The position numbers were made by a program, and so were the translations under genes. Under the pieces are notes generated by a model that saw only the letters and a list, made by a program, of their open reading frames with translations, had not been told where the DNA came from and searched no databases. A DNA stretch of 46,334 nucleotides, taken from assembly GCA_003427395.1 (NCBI GenBank), contig BFEA01000210.1:162624-208957 (forward strand). Direction: 5' to 3'. Positions 31,344 to 42,800 of the stretch are shown in pieces. Origin of the DNA: Chara braunii (Eukaryota > Streptophyta > Charophyceae > Charales > Characeae). Position 1 is the stretch's first letter. Each line of letters starts with the position of its first letter.

Positions 31344-32880
31344 AAGATAAAAAAGCGCAGTTCCGCTCGTAGTCCATCCTGACATCACGCATGTCGACTT
31401 TAAAAGAAAACCTGATTGGCAGATGATAATGATGTAATCAGCTGCTTACAGAAAGATGGCTTCTGCTCTACCGTGTGCAGCATATCGTGGCTCAACCCCC
31501 TCTCCTCTCCTCGTGGGATTAAGGGACGCCCAGCTGCGTCCACACAAGTCATAGCTGCTGTGCTCGATCCTTGGACCATGGCTGCTTTGTGTGCCACCTG
31601 CTTCTCAGATAGCTCCTCTTTAAGTACTCTAAGAACGCTTTCTTCTCAGCTACTTACTCTTTCAACTACTCGAAGAACGTCGGCAAGATGTCCAACCATC
31701 CTTGTTCAGCACAGCTTTGCAATTATGTGAACCCCCTTTTGTGCTGATGGTGTCGTGATTCAGAAAATGGGTCTATTCTTTTATGGACCGGGTAATCAGA
31801 GTAGAGTGGGTATTTAATCAACACGGTGCCCTTCAACCCTTCTCAAAGGCTGAATCGCAAATCTTTATCCCAGTTCTACATCACCTCCTCCTTTACCCAT
31901 CTACGCCATGGTGCTGCTGCTGCTACAGCACTGGCAAAGAGTCTGACAAATTTACTACATGTGCTGCTGCTGCTGCTGCTGCTGCTGCTACAGCAAAGAG
32001 TCTGACAAATTTTCTTTTGTAGAAGCAAAAGTCCTATAGGAGCGATCTAAGCTCAGCAATGGACGCAGCCGGTCCCATTGCAGCTATGTTTTTTGCCTCC
32101 TACTGAAGATTCCTAAACTAGCTGTTGAAGTTTTTGCGAGGAGGATCACCCCTCCCTCCTCTTACCCCTCGCCCCCACTTAGCACTACACTGCCTCTGCC
32201 GAGATGAGCCTCCTACTCTTCATTGGCGGCTCCAATATAGGACCAACCCCCTCAAGCTTGTACCCCCTGGGACATACAGTTCCCTCCTAAAGCATGCCCC
32301 CGCCGTCCCCTTGCCCTTATCTGCCTCTGCTGGGCTTGATATTGACCCGATACACCATCCTCAGCGCTGGAACAGAGCAAACCCCAAAATCCGCCCCTAC
32401 CCTCTCCAGGACATTCGCCCCCCTCCTTGCGAAGCCCACCCCAGGATAGTGCTCCCCTCCCCCCTCCTCCAATTCAACCTTGCAGGAGTGGCCGAATCCG
32501 CCAACTATAATAATCGCTGTAATGTAGTAATTACTGAAGAGTCCCGCTACTACATGTAGTTGATGACCACCCAAATTTCTTTGTGATTAGGAATTTTCCA
32601 TTTTTTTGACTATAGCTTACCTTCAACTGGCACGGGTAGAGGAAACAATGCATGCCATAAAAGCACATTCATAAAGCTCAAAGAGCAGAAGCGAAGAGTC
32701 TGCAGTTTGTGTCCATCATGTCTCGCTGCACTTGGTGCCTGGAGCTGTGAACAAACCACAGAATTTAATTTCGGCAGTTGAAGATTTTAATTAGGGATCA
32801 TGATTTAGAAATCAGGATTTAAGGTTTGGAGTCTTTGGAATATAGTATTAAGACGTCGAAGTTTGAACGTCAGAATCGGA
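31341..32880. other. Unassigned; CTG microsatellite and C-rich repeat
   Basis: GCTGCTGCTGCTACAGCA...AAAGAGTCTGACAAATT occurs twice (about 31911-31951 and 31963-32010), the second with a longer (CTG)n run. A C-rich stretch at 32140-32480 shares words with 22200-22290. No gene is recognised. Confidence 0.45.
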
Positions 32881-33015
32881 GTTGATCAGAGAAGATATAC
32901 CATGGCTAAGCCGGACATGGACCTGGACAGCTCATGTTTGGGAAACACATCCGGATTTCTGGACATGCACGGTTCCGGACGGCCCGGACCAGTAAGCAGG
33001 TCCGGAAATGTCCAG

Positions 33016-33052
<37 letters not shown>
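33016..33052. repeat. Poly(A) tract after GGAC-rich sequence
   Basis: A run of about 37 A follows a stretch full of CCGGAC/GGACA words (32910-33015). This looks like the 3' tail of a plus-strand retroposon. Confidence 0.7.
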
Positions 33053-33057
<5 letters not shown>

Positions 33058-33563
33058 AAAAAAAAGTATGTTAAGCAGAATAACAATGCAAACCACTTTC
33101 GCCTCAGATACCTGCACGACCTGTATGTTGTGTTATTCACGTTGTTTTTTTCGAAACGCAGATACCTGCGCTCGGTTCTACTCTACTCTCGTCCATTTCC
33201 TGTGTGCTTTTGTATGCTGCATGTGTTGAAGCACTCATGTGTTTGTACATTCTGACTGATGCTTGCAACACTTTTGCCTCGAGTCATGTCAGAATTCCTA
33301 AAGAAACTTTAAAAACTTAAAAAACATAAAATGGGTATGTATAATAAATTATTATAGAGATAGACCATGTCCGGACCCCCCAAAAAGCAAAAACGGGGCT
33401 GAAAAACCCTCACAACAATTTTGGGGGCTTGGCTCCTCAGTGGGGAACGGTCCTGGACTGTTTTTTCTTTTTCTTTTTCTTTTTTTCCTTGAAATTTGGT
33501 AGATCTGGACGTTCCGGACCGGACGTCTGGAGTCTGGACTGAATCCAGACCATCTGGACGGCG

Positions 33564-33679
33564 GTCCGGACATCCGGATCGTAGCCATGGAAAATACGAC
33601 GGCCGTCCGGACATCCGGATCGTAGCCATGGAAAATACGACGGCCGTCCGGACATCCGGATCGTGGCCATGGAAAATAC
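33564..33679. repeat. 41-bp minisatellite, 3 copies
   Basis: Units start at 33564, 33605 and 33646 with GTCCGGACATCCGGATCGT and continue CCATGGAAAATAC. They differ by one substitution (TAGCC/TGGCC). Each unit contains a CCGGACATCCGG near-palindrome. Degenerate GGAC words upstream (33500-33560) suggest an older array. Confidence 0.92.
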
Positions 33680-34285
33680 TAAGTCCATCAAGGACTCAGT
33701 ATCAGGAATTAGAACTCCGGAAATCACAAATTCAGGACTCAAAAATTTATGATAACCAATCCACGACTTAGAGGTTGCAGTTTCAAAACTCTAACAATTT
33801 AGAAATTCAATCTTCAGAAACTAAGGATAGAAAGATCGACGTGGAGCCCAACGACGACGAAGACTACGGGCTGGCCGACAGGATATCCCCGGAAGGAGCA
33901 GGGACTGGATCCACCCCGGTACCAGCGTGGGGGCATACAGCCTGCGCTCCGTTCCGGGGAAGGAGGTTAGCGCGGACAGCAGGAACAGCGAAGACGCTGA
34001 GCTGGGCAGTCCCACAGCCTCTGCCGCTGTAGACTAGATATCTTGACCCCCAAACTAACAACTCTGTCGCACAGACGCCCACTCAACCCCGGGGAAAAAA
34101 AAAAAGGGGGCAAGTATGTTGGAGTCGCACCCAACGTTCAGAATAGGCAACTTCAGCAGTTCTTGAAATGGAGCAAAAAAAGCCACTCTAAATCTGCCAA
34201 GCGCCACTGCCGGTATATTGCAGTAATGACTGGCGCAGTTTTAGACCCCCGCTAAACTCGCACATTTCGGAATTCACATCATGAC

Positions 34286-34420
34286 ACTGCCACCACTTTC
34301 TCTTTTGTTGCCTATTTCAAAGTAAAAGTGTGTCACAGCCACAGTTTCCTCCCAAAAAAAAGTCAGCAAAAAGAAAACAGATTATACAGATTATACAGGT
34401 TTTACAGATTATACAGGTCT
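34286..34420. repeat. Dispersed repeat and GATTATACAG tandem
   Basis: 34286-34350 matches 16618-16680 (TTGCCTATTTCAAA.TAAAAGTG.GTCACAGCCACAGTTT). GATTATACAG-like decamers are tandemly repeated at about 34378-34416. Confidence 0.7.
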
Positions 34421-34439
34421 ATGGACTGCAACAAAACAC

Positions 34440-34534
34440 ACAGTGATACAGTCAGAACTGACTGGCAAGCTAAGGGCCTGACAATCCATAGTTGGAACGT
34501 CAACGGCCTAGGCAACATTATGTCTGAGGAAGAC

Positions 34535-34565
<31 letters not shown>

Positions 34566-35430
34566 CAAACTCTGGGACGTTCGGATAGGTTTAACAGACA
34601 AGAAGAAGCTGAAACCAGACGTCGCCCTACTTCAAGAAACCCACCTGTCGGATCTCACAAACCACAATAGAATTAAGAGGGCAGTGGAAAAAGGCCTGGG
34701 CAGTGGCACCTTTACACTATGGTCCGACAAAGCGGGACTGAGCAAACGAGTAACAACAATCCTCATACCTCGCACCTGAAAAATCTGGACAGAAGGACAG
34801 GTGCTAAGCAGAGAAGGAGACATGGCAGAAGGCAGATGGTCCTGGATTGATATCAGATGGCAAGAAGAGGATCTTAGAATTCTGAACCTTTACGCACCCA
34901 ATGCAGAAAGTGAACAGCTAGAGTTCTTCAGCAACATTAAACCGCTCATCCCGAATCCTCTACCGGTGATTATAGCAGGGGATTGGGATACGACCTTGGA
35001 TCCCAATCTCGACGGTATCTCTCGGTCCTCGCTGTTGGGCCCCACACGAGCGGGAACCCACATTCAGAATATCATGACAAAGTTCTAACTGATAGACCGT
35101 TCAGAGTTCTCCATCCTCTTGCGAAAACTTCCTCTCTAGTTACGAGAAATCGGGCTAACCGTACTTCGCTCTCGCGGATTGGCTTCTTTCTGGTTTTCGA
35201 GCTCCTGCAAGGCACTGTTAAGGAGGCTGAAATCCTGGCTGCTGCCGAAACCCGTATATATGCTCCTAAATTCAACGGCTCGGTGGAAAGAGACAGAAAC
35301 TTTTTTAGACTGAACAACTCCCTCCTCTCCACATTTAGTCTAACAGAGGTAGTCAAATGGAACTGGTTGTTCATGCCACAGGATGAGGCGAGGCGACATA
35401 ATAGACACCAATGGTTTATAGACAGCTCAC
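34440..35430 (+). pseudogene. LINE ORF2 endonuclease domain, frameshifted
   Basis: This is the apurinic-like (EEP) endonuclease that nicks target DNA for LINE insertion. IHSWNVNGLG matches the N-terminal 'WNVRGL' Asn motif, DVALLQETHLSD the catalytic 'QET' Glu motif, LRILNLYAPN and VIIAGDWD the later strands and the 'GD.N' position (here GDWD). After about 35060 another frame continues with RPFRVLHPLA, ANRTSLSRIGFFLV (the 'SRIDyfL' position) and DRNFFRLNNSLL (the segment linking EN to RT). Breaks: a 27-base A run at 34537-34563, an in-frame stop near 34777 and a frame change near 35060. It is truncated before RT by a retroposon tail at 35517. A dead copy. Confidence 0.85.
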
Positions 35431-35520
35431 CGATGGTTTATAGACAGCTACACAGACCTGTCTCAGATTGTATCGGCCTAGTCGAGAAGCATAGAGGCTG
35501 AACGCAACTTTTTCTTTCTT

Positions 35521-35592
35521 CTTTTTTTTGGACAAATGCTCCAGTCTATTCATGGGGAGCAACACGTGCTGGGAACCGGGCCCAGCGTCCCT
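35521..35592 (-). mobile_element. Short poly(A) retroposon, subfamily A
   Basis: The minus strand starts GGGACGCTGGGCCCGGTTCC, continues CAGCACGTGTTGCTCCCC and ends with an A run (the T run 35509-35529). The head stem GCTGGG/CCCAGC is perfect. It truncates the LINE endonuclease relic. Confidence 0.75.
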
Positions 35593-35820
35593 TATAGAAT
35601 TATACAAGTCATTTGAAATACCAGGGCCATTACCTGGCTTCGGCTAAGAACAATGTGAGAACTATCTGAGAACTATTAAAGGAGTTCAGGAAAATTTAGG
35701 AAAAACATGGATAATTGCTGACCTATTGCTAGGTTACTCAAGCAGCAATTACTAGATCGAAAAGGAAAGCCACAGAAGTCCTTCTAATGCTCAGAACCCC
35801 TGGAATCCCTAACAAAACAC

Positions 35821-35985
35821 TCTTTTTTTTCCCTTTTTTTTTTTTTTTTTTTTTTTTTTCCCCAAAAACGTCCACCTGCCAGTGCTAGAGGTGCTGATAA
35901 GAGCAGTCACCACTAGCACTTAGGGAGAGGCTCCATCTATTGGTGGGGGGCATCACCTGCTGGAAAACGGGTCCAGCGTCCCTTA
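35821..35985 (-). mobile_element. Poly(A) retroposon, subfamily B
   Basis: The T-rich tract 35822-35859 is a poly(A) tail on minus. The hairpin AGTGCTAG/CTAGCACT (35881-35920) also holds inner GGTGCTG/CAG.CACC pairs. CTCCATCTATTGGTGG and the head GGGACGCTGGACCCG follow (GCTGGA/TCCAGC stem). Confidence 0.8.
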
Positions 35986-36379
35986 CACAGACTCAGATTG
36001 GAGACACGCGGTTAATGGAATGCCCCAAATTTGGGTTTTTTCGCCGCATCACTACAAGCAATGTCGTGGAAAATTTTGCGAACAAACTATGCAGGCTCAT
36101 AATACAAACAACAAAAAACGAAACAGGCAAAAAAAAACTGAAAAAAAAAACTCAAAAGGACTATAAAACCCTATTCGGAGTAGCTTTTGGAGTTCGCCAA
36201 TTTTTTTCCTGAATTCGGTGTTTTTGCCAACTTCTTCCTTACTCGTCCAAATACGCTGAAACTGAATACAGATATACCCTCAAGCACATACATATCAGAC
36301 AAAAAGAAAAAACAAGAAAAAAGTAAAAATTCAGGGAAAGATGGCAGTTTCGGTGAAAAATTCGCCGAAAATAGTCCCA
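35986..36379. other. Unassigned AT-rich sequence
   Basis: A-rich tracts (36110-36160, 36300-36325) and no recognisable frame. The second tract sits just past the LINE 3' end and may be its poly(A) remnant region. Confidence 0.35.
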
Positions 36380-37878
36380 GCCATATTAGGTAGACCGACC
36401 GGGTGTGGGGGGGGGATGGGGAGGCAGGTTCTGCGTCCAGGGGGCGACTGGGGCAGAGACCCAGTCCTCCTATTCCCTTTCTCCAACCTGACCGATCCCA
36501 CCCTGATTGTGATGGGCGGGCGCCACAGTAGCACGGCCAAACCAGTTTAGCTCGACTAAGGTATTGTGTGATGGGGGGAAGAGATCAGGGAACTCAAGGG
36601 CCGGGGGAAGTGGGATGTCACTGGAGATTTCAGTCCATATATGGAAAAGCAATCGATAGTCCTTCTGAGATTTATCTAGGCGATCATTGCCATCCAAAAG
36701 CCAGCCATCCCATCGTATCCATGCAATCCGTCCGCCCTGTTCCCCCCCCAACCAGTCCATGCAGAATTTGTTCAGCTTTTGGGTAATGTCAACTCTTTTT
36801 GTGAGAACTCTCAATTCTTGTACCGTTTTCTTCCACTGAGCTCTGATTACTGTTTCAATCCTGTCTTTCATCATTTCCGATGTTTCACCACTACCAACGT
36901 GGACATTTTCAAGTACTAGGGTGCATCTGCGTCGCCAAATGGCCCATAGCACAGCTTCCCTCCCAATCCTAAATAAGTTGGATGTGAAGGTCGAGGATTG
37001 GGCAACCCAGTGACCGGTTAACAGGGCCCTCCATTCCCATGGCCAGTCCCTGTCTGTGCCTAAATGGTTCCAGATCCGGACCCATCCGCGCCATGTAAGA
37101 ATAGAGGCAGGACACTGCAGGAAGAGGTGCTCTATTGTGTCGTTGATCTTTCGAGAGGGGAAACCTTCCTTGCATGCATAGCACCAAGGGAGAGTCGTCC
37201 CTTTCTGCTCCAGGTGGGTATGATCAATGAGCCATGCATTCGTTGGAAGGCAACTATGGTTAATCTGCCATTGAAGCGACGCAGACTTGGCTGGTTTATT
37301 TTTCGCCTCTTGGAACCATTTAATGGGCCTCACATCGAGGTGTCGTGCCCAACGATCAATGATGCGATCTCGAAGGTGTATTCTAGTCTTGAGCATCTGA
37401 TAGGTCGCTTTAACTTCTAGTGTACGGAGGTACCGGTATCTGGTTCTTCCGTTTCTTGTTGGAATCTTCCATCTCCGTTCCGCTACGTCCATGGGAAGAT
37501 CTTGGACTGGCACCTCTGGCCAGAATGCCACCCAGGATTCTTTTACACTTAGGACTCTTACTCTATGAAGGATCTTAACATCAATCCAGAAGACTTCATC
37601 CGACACTCCTTTGATCAAGTGATTCTGTTGTGTTCGATAAAACAGGTTTACCAGCACCTCTCCCGGTCTAACTGTTATTACTTGCTCCACCCGGGTTGCG
37701 TCCCCTCTTAGCACGACCCAGTCTCCTTCCTCTAGAGTTGGTCCCCGCCGAAGAGTCCGTACCCATGCGAGTGGGAGGGCAAAGAGGATCTGGTCTAGTC
37801 TTTCCCCAACTCTGTGGCAATGGGGGAGCTTCTCTCTCAGCTGTTCCTCTGAGAACCAGTCATTCTTGGACTAGTCCC
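36380..37878 (-). pseudogene. LINE ORF2 C-terminal domain with zinc-binding motif
   Basis: A long open frame on minus from about 37878 (just after a TAG) to 36470. It starts within NDWFSEEQLREKLPH, so the internal GTG at 37714 is not a true start. It carries the RT-associated zinc-finger motif of plant LINEs: WQINHSCLPTNAWL, WCYACKEGFPSR, then DTIEHLFLQCPASILTWRGW, i.e. C-x2-C...H-x4-C. The tail contains DITQKLNKFCMDWLGG and FPDLFPPSHNT. This is the best-preserved LINE piece here and the reference for the fragments at 2.15-5.28 kb. Homology with the 4-kb copy ends near 36380, the likely 3' UTR end. Confidence 0.85.
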
Positions 37879-37949
37879 ATAAGTGTCAAATTCTTGTAAT
37901 CCTGTTTTTCACCCATCCATTTCACGGGCTACATGAGCTGAGAAACACC

Positions 37950-38640
37950 CTCCCATGCCGATCCGTTACCCAGCGGTTCCCGAAAAGTGGTTGACGAGCA
38001 ACTTCTTCCCATCTTTCCGGAAATGGCCTATCTCGGAGCGGAACCTCCTCCAGTCCTTGATTAATTTGGCCCAGAAGTCGTCTTTCTGCAGATCCCAGCG
38101 GGCTGCTGCACGATCTGAGTGTGGCCGGGGTCTGGATGGGGGCCCGGGGATTGTCCACAAGACGTCATCTAGCCAGGTCATGGGGTGTGTTGAAGGTGCA
38201 GCCGTTGGGGCCAACCTCGACATTTGTTCCCAAGCAAGAGGTTCCCAAGTGAGGCCGGGGGTGCAGATGAGCCGTTTCAACCATTGGAGGGAAAGCGCAG
38301 CCGTTTGGGTGGCAGGGTCGAGAATGCCCAGGCCTCCTTGTGGCCTTGGCTGCACCACCTTATCCCAGGCAATGCGGCTGATGTTGTGTTGGGCTTCATG
38401 GCTACGTCTCCACAAAAAGGCCGCCACTTGTTGCTTTAGGGTCTTGGACGCCGTCCCAGAAAGGGGCCCGATTGATGACTTATACCAGATTGACACCAGG
38501 ACCACATTGTTTATAACTAGGGCCCTGCCCATGAGTGACGTGTGCTTGTCCTTCCAGGTTCCCAACTTCACTCTAAAATTCTCTAACACTCTTATTCCCT
38601 GCCGAACTCTCTCAGGCCTCATGCCACCACCCTGCTAGGT
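37950..38640 (-). pseudogene. LINE ORF2 post-RT (thumb/connection) region
   Basis: A minus frame of about 220 codons contains WKDKHTSLMGRALVINNVVL, then KTLKQQVAAFLWRRS, WDKVVQPRPQGGLGIL and ALSLQWLKRL. These are the standard landmarks after the LINE RT palm ('LS..GR..L...VL', 'FLW', 'P...GGLG', 'A....W'). It lies upstream of the zinc-finger frame on the same strand but is separated from it by stops at about 37880-37960, so the ORF2 is broken. Its N-terminal side (RT palm) is missing, cut by the repeat at 38636. Confidence 0.85.
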
Positions 38641-39829
38641 TACAAGGCAACACGACTCACCGCAACTCCAGCCAGCGTTGTCCCGATAGGAACCCTTGGT
38701 TTTCCCTTGGAATGCCCGCCCCAAGGCATCCCCAGATCTCTCTACCAGGTCTCACGCTCCTGCTATCAACAGGTTACAGGGCAAACCCCCAGCACCGGCC
38801 AACCTCGTTCTGGCATTGAAAAACCGCAGGTCCATGAATATAACAACACCCAAAAAGCCTAAAATGAGTTTGCAAGAAATACCCAGAATCCTAAAGCATT
38901 CTCAAGACCGTTAAGAGCAACCTTTTTTTTCATTTAATTCTGGAAATTTTAGGAAAACCCATGGACAACTATTACGAAAAACCACCCGTCTATGGTCAAC
39001 CCTGAAATCAGAAAAGTCGAGGGTCAAAAACTGAACCCGCCTTCTATTTCAACCTCCCCCCCTCAATAGACAAGACGCCGGTCCAGGCTTTCAGTCCTTG
39101 TACCAGAATACCCCCTTCTGCTAGGGTAACAGGGCACCACAACCTTCCCCAGTATCGACCAACCTAGTTCTGACAGCCAGGAAATGCCTTCCTCCCTCGA
39201 CATCTCCCTTAGCCGCAAACCCCTGACCCAGGTTACAGGGTAATACCCCGACGCCGGCTACGTCAGACGATCTGGTTATGCCTTGCACCCTCGACATAAC
39301 TCCACAGGCCTCAAACTCCTCCCCGGTCATAGAGCATAAACTCCAGCACCGCCTTGTGTCGTACCAGCATTCTCCTTTTACCTACTTGCCTTAGCAAACA
39401 ACCCCTCCCCTGTTGAAAGTCCCCTTACTACCTCCCACCCACCGGTTCTAAATCCCTCTCTTCCCCTCCTGGACTTGAACCATAGGTTAAAAAACAGCTA
39501 GTAATCAATTACTTCAAAAGACTGGGGAGAAAAGGATAATACCCCTCCTGCCTTTTAAAAATAAACAACCATGACCCCACTCTCCCTCCATTCAACCCTC
39601 TGTTCCTCCCTGCCCCCACTGCAAGGAGCCACCACCTCCCATCAGCCCCATTCGGACACCCCGTGTTCCCTGAGTGATATGTAGTTCCCCCTAAAGTATA
39701 CCACTGTAGAGTCGAGGTTCCCCCCCCCCCCTTGTCCCACCTCAAAGTAGCACAACCCATCCTATCTCTCCATCTGTTGAAAACAACACTAACCCACTGT
39801 CCTTCCCCCCACCTGCCGTGGTTGACCGG
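38641..39829. repeat. C-rich dispersed repeat copies
   Basis: 38720-38825 matches the 21.3- and 21.8-kb copies (CCCCAGATCTCTCTACCAGG, then CAGGTTACAGGGCA, then CCGGCCAACCTCGTTCTGGC). 39060-39330 holds a more diverged copy with GGTTACAGGGTAATACCCC and GACGCCGGCTACGTC. The remainder up to the LTR is C-rich without a gene. Confidence 0.6.
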
Positions 39830-39835
39830 TGTTGG

Positions 39836-39862
39836 TGCGAATACCCTTACAAGGGTATCCGC
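39836..39862. repeat. LTR-terminal palindrome
   Basis: GCGAATACCCTTACAAGGGTATCCGC is a 12-bp inverted repeat around a 2-base centre, located 6 bp inside the LTR end. The same structure is at 16580-16605 in the other LTR. Confidence 0.85.
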
Positions 39863-42800
39863 CCTGGTTTTTGCAAGTGACAGAAAAAATAAGTTTGATT
39901 TAAAGATTAAGTATACTGCGTGAGGCGCGGCTGCGTCTGTGATTTACGTTGACAGGATGGTTGACTAGAATAAAGAGTGTGTGGGCGCGCAGGTTCGAGG
40001 CGCGCGTGATCTTTTTATTTGTTGATGATTGAAGAGCCGGCGGGATCGCCGGTCGGATTTTTGCCTCTAATTAAACTAGGGTTAATTGGATGATGTCTCG
40101 GGATCAGAGCGCTTACTTGTGACTCGTGCGTACGTACGGAGGGCGACATCGACAACAACGTGAATTTTCAGAACTTTTCGGGAGGTCTGGGCCTCGCGCG
40201 GGGTGTCCGTTTATTTAGGTGTCCGTCGAAGCTAGACCCAGCTTTGAGCCTAGCCCTAGTTTGTTACAACGTCGGACTTTCATCAGAGGGATCGAGGGAT
40301 CGAGATCGAGTGGCGACGACGTGGATATCTGAGTAGCGCAAACGAATCGTGGGGTTGAGGGCCGGGCGGGGCTATCTCCTTGGGTTTTGCCATCGGCGGC
40401 GCTGGAATGGTACTAGCGGTTTCGTCTTCCTTTTTTATCGTGTCCTAACAATTTAAATTTTCTAAGTATTTTATTATTTAGTGTTTCGATTTTTATGCCC
40501 CGATGTCCTTTGACTTGGACGCAACGTTGGATTTAGAGGCCGTCGCGGTAGTCAAGGACCCTTAGCGCAAACCTCTTTTGTTTGACAGTGGGTTCCTACG
40601 TCTTCAGGGTGCCGGCGGGGTTCTTTTATTCCGCATATCTTAAAACATGGACCAAGGAGTTCAACGTATGTGCGAGTCGGTGGGTGTTTTGACCTACGAC
40701 GCAGAGGTAACCTCGGCGGCAGGGACTTTCGGCAAGTATGTCGTTCGCCAATCGCTGACTACCGCAAAAAGGGTTTGAGAGGACATGCCGTTGGGGCCAG
40801 AGGGGGCGCTTTGGGTGCCCGGTCCGCTACCCGTCCTTGCTATAAAGAGGGTTAGGGTGGGAACATACCCGCTGGGTCCTGCGGGGAAATGAAGTCGCCT
40901 ATGTAGAGGGACATCAGGGGAGCCTATGGAGGCCCGTCACACATGACCTTTTGTTGCGTCGGTCTTCAAAGTTCTCAGTTGAATATTTGCTACAGCCACC
41001 AAGATCGGTACCGGGACCGGCTCGGCTAAGCCTCACAATGCAGGCCTGCTATAGGTCCGCGCTTACAACACCACGGGCTGCTATGAGAGGCGTGTGAGGT
41101 CCCCCTTTGAGGACCTGAAAGGTGGTCAGCTCTGCTTGGGCAGAGCGGACCAGGGGAAACTCCGAGTAGAGGTCCGCAACAACATTGTTGCAGGTCGATC
41201 GTCCGGTTAGTCGAACTGGCAGGGTAAAGTTTCTACACGCTCCGCTAGCGAATTTTAACGTCCTCGACCGCCTGCCCGCGACCGGTATCGCTCAAACGCC
41301 TTCGAAGATGTCTGAGATAACGCAGGGCGGGGGCGGACGAGCGGAGAGCCGGAGGCCGCTGTGAAAGGATGAATCTGGGCGCCCTTCTGCGCTAGGGGCG
41401 GGCGGGGCTGGGAGACCATAACGCGGAAGGGGTGCGAGCTATGGCAGAAGTAAGTAGAAGTTAGTGGAACTCGAAGGTGCAAATAAGCTTAGGGAGCCAA
41501 AAAGTTAGAAAGCGAAAGAGGGTAAGAGTAGGGTGAACCAGGGCGTGGGATTGGGCCAGGTGCACGCGAAGAAGTCGCGCGGAGATGGCAAAGTCGAAAG
41601 AGACGAGCATGGCGGAGGGAGGAAGACATAACTCGCCCGTTCCATAACGGAATCGGGCGAAGTAAGGACCAATCTTGGGGTTTCAGACCATGGCGACCCC
41701 GAATCCGATGTTAGTTTTAGATGAAAGTTAGAGTAAGAGGAGGTTAGTGAGAGAGTGTGTGCGCGGAGGTATGGCGGGGAAAGGAAAGACAAGGAGTGAA
41801 GAGTTGGAATACCACTCGATTCTGGGTAGAATCGAGTGGAAGAAAATGATAGGATGGCATATTGAGGCCGGGCGATCATGATTACGAAGTTAGTTTCAGT
41901 GGACAACTAGTAGGTTAGGAGGAGGAGAAGAAGGCTAGTGCGCAGAGGAGCAGCGATGGCGGGGCAGTGAAGGACGGTGGAAAAAGAGGATGGTGATTAG
42001 CTTACCCGAATCTTGACGGAATCGGGGGGAGTAAGATGCGAAGTCACGGTTTCTTGTCAGGGCGAACTCGATGGGAAAGTCAGATTTAGGAGTAAGTGGC
42101 TAGTTTTAGTTGCATAGGGAGGAGCGACTGTGCGGAGAGGGCGATTTCGGAGAAGCGATGTATGCTTTCGCTCTCTAGCAGAAGATTCATCACGATTTGG
42201 CTCGGCCTTTTGATGAGGGCAATGCACGGGTAGCAGCGAGGTAGGAGACTTACCTGTAGGTCGGTGCGTTGCTCCTCCTATGAATGGAAGTAGCCTCCTG
42301 TTAGCCCCTGCGTATGTGATCGAACTGGCGATGTGGGATGAACCGAACTTCGAACTACGACACCAAGCCGTGCCTTAACATGATCAATGTGTGGAGCCAA
42401 GTTCGCACGACAAAGGGGGGATAGGTGCGGGCATAACAGTTAAAGTTCACACACAGAACGAGAGAGAGACACAGAGAGAGAGGGTCGAAGAGGAGCGGGA
42501 ACTTCGGGAAGGCAAGATGAAGGAAGTAGTTTGAACACGGTGAGAGCAGAGGGACGACATAGAAAAAAGGCGAAGGAGAGAGCGAACGTACCTGGTGCAT
42601 GCAGGTAGTCGACATTAATGACAATGCTATGTGTGTTGGCTTTTAGCTGCGGTAGGATCTGGCCACATGGACGTAACTAGGCTAGTTAGGTAAAGAGGTA
42701 TAGGCTGGGCGCTCAACGCCAGACAGTGAAAGGATAACAACGTAATTTGGGGATTTACTTATTAGCTGGTGAGCTGCCTCGGACCCCGTCAATCGGAGCA

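Noticed and set aside
30660-31392. Frames of up to 187 codons in the CT-rich block
   Set aside because: Low-complexity RERERE/SLSLSL products of the microsatellite.
36341-36550. Plus-strand frames antisense to the LINE, and similar frames at 4399-4944
   Set aside because: They mirror the LINE ORF2 frames on the minus strand, which carry the recognisable motifs.
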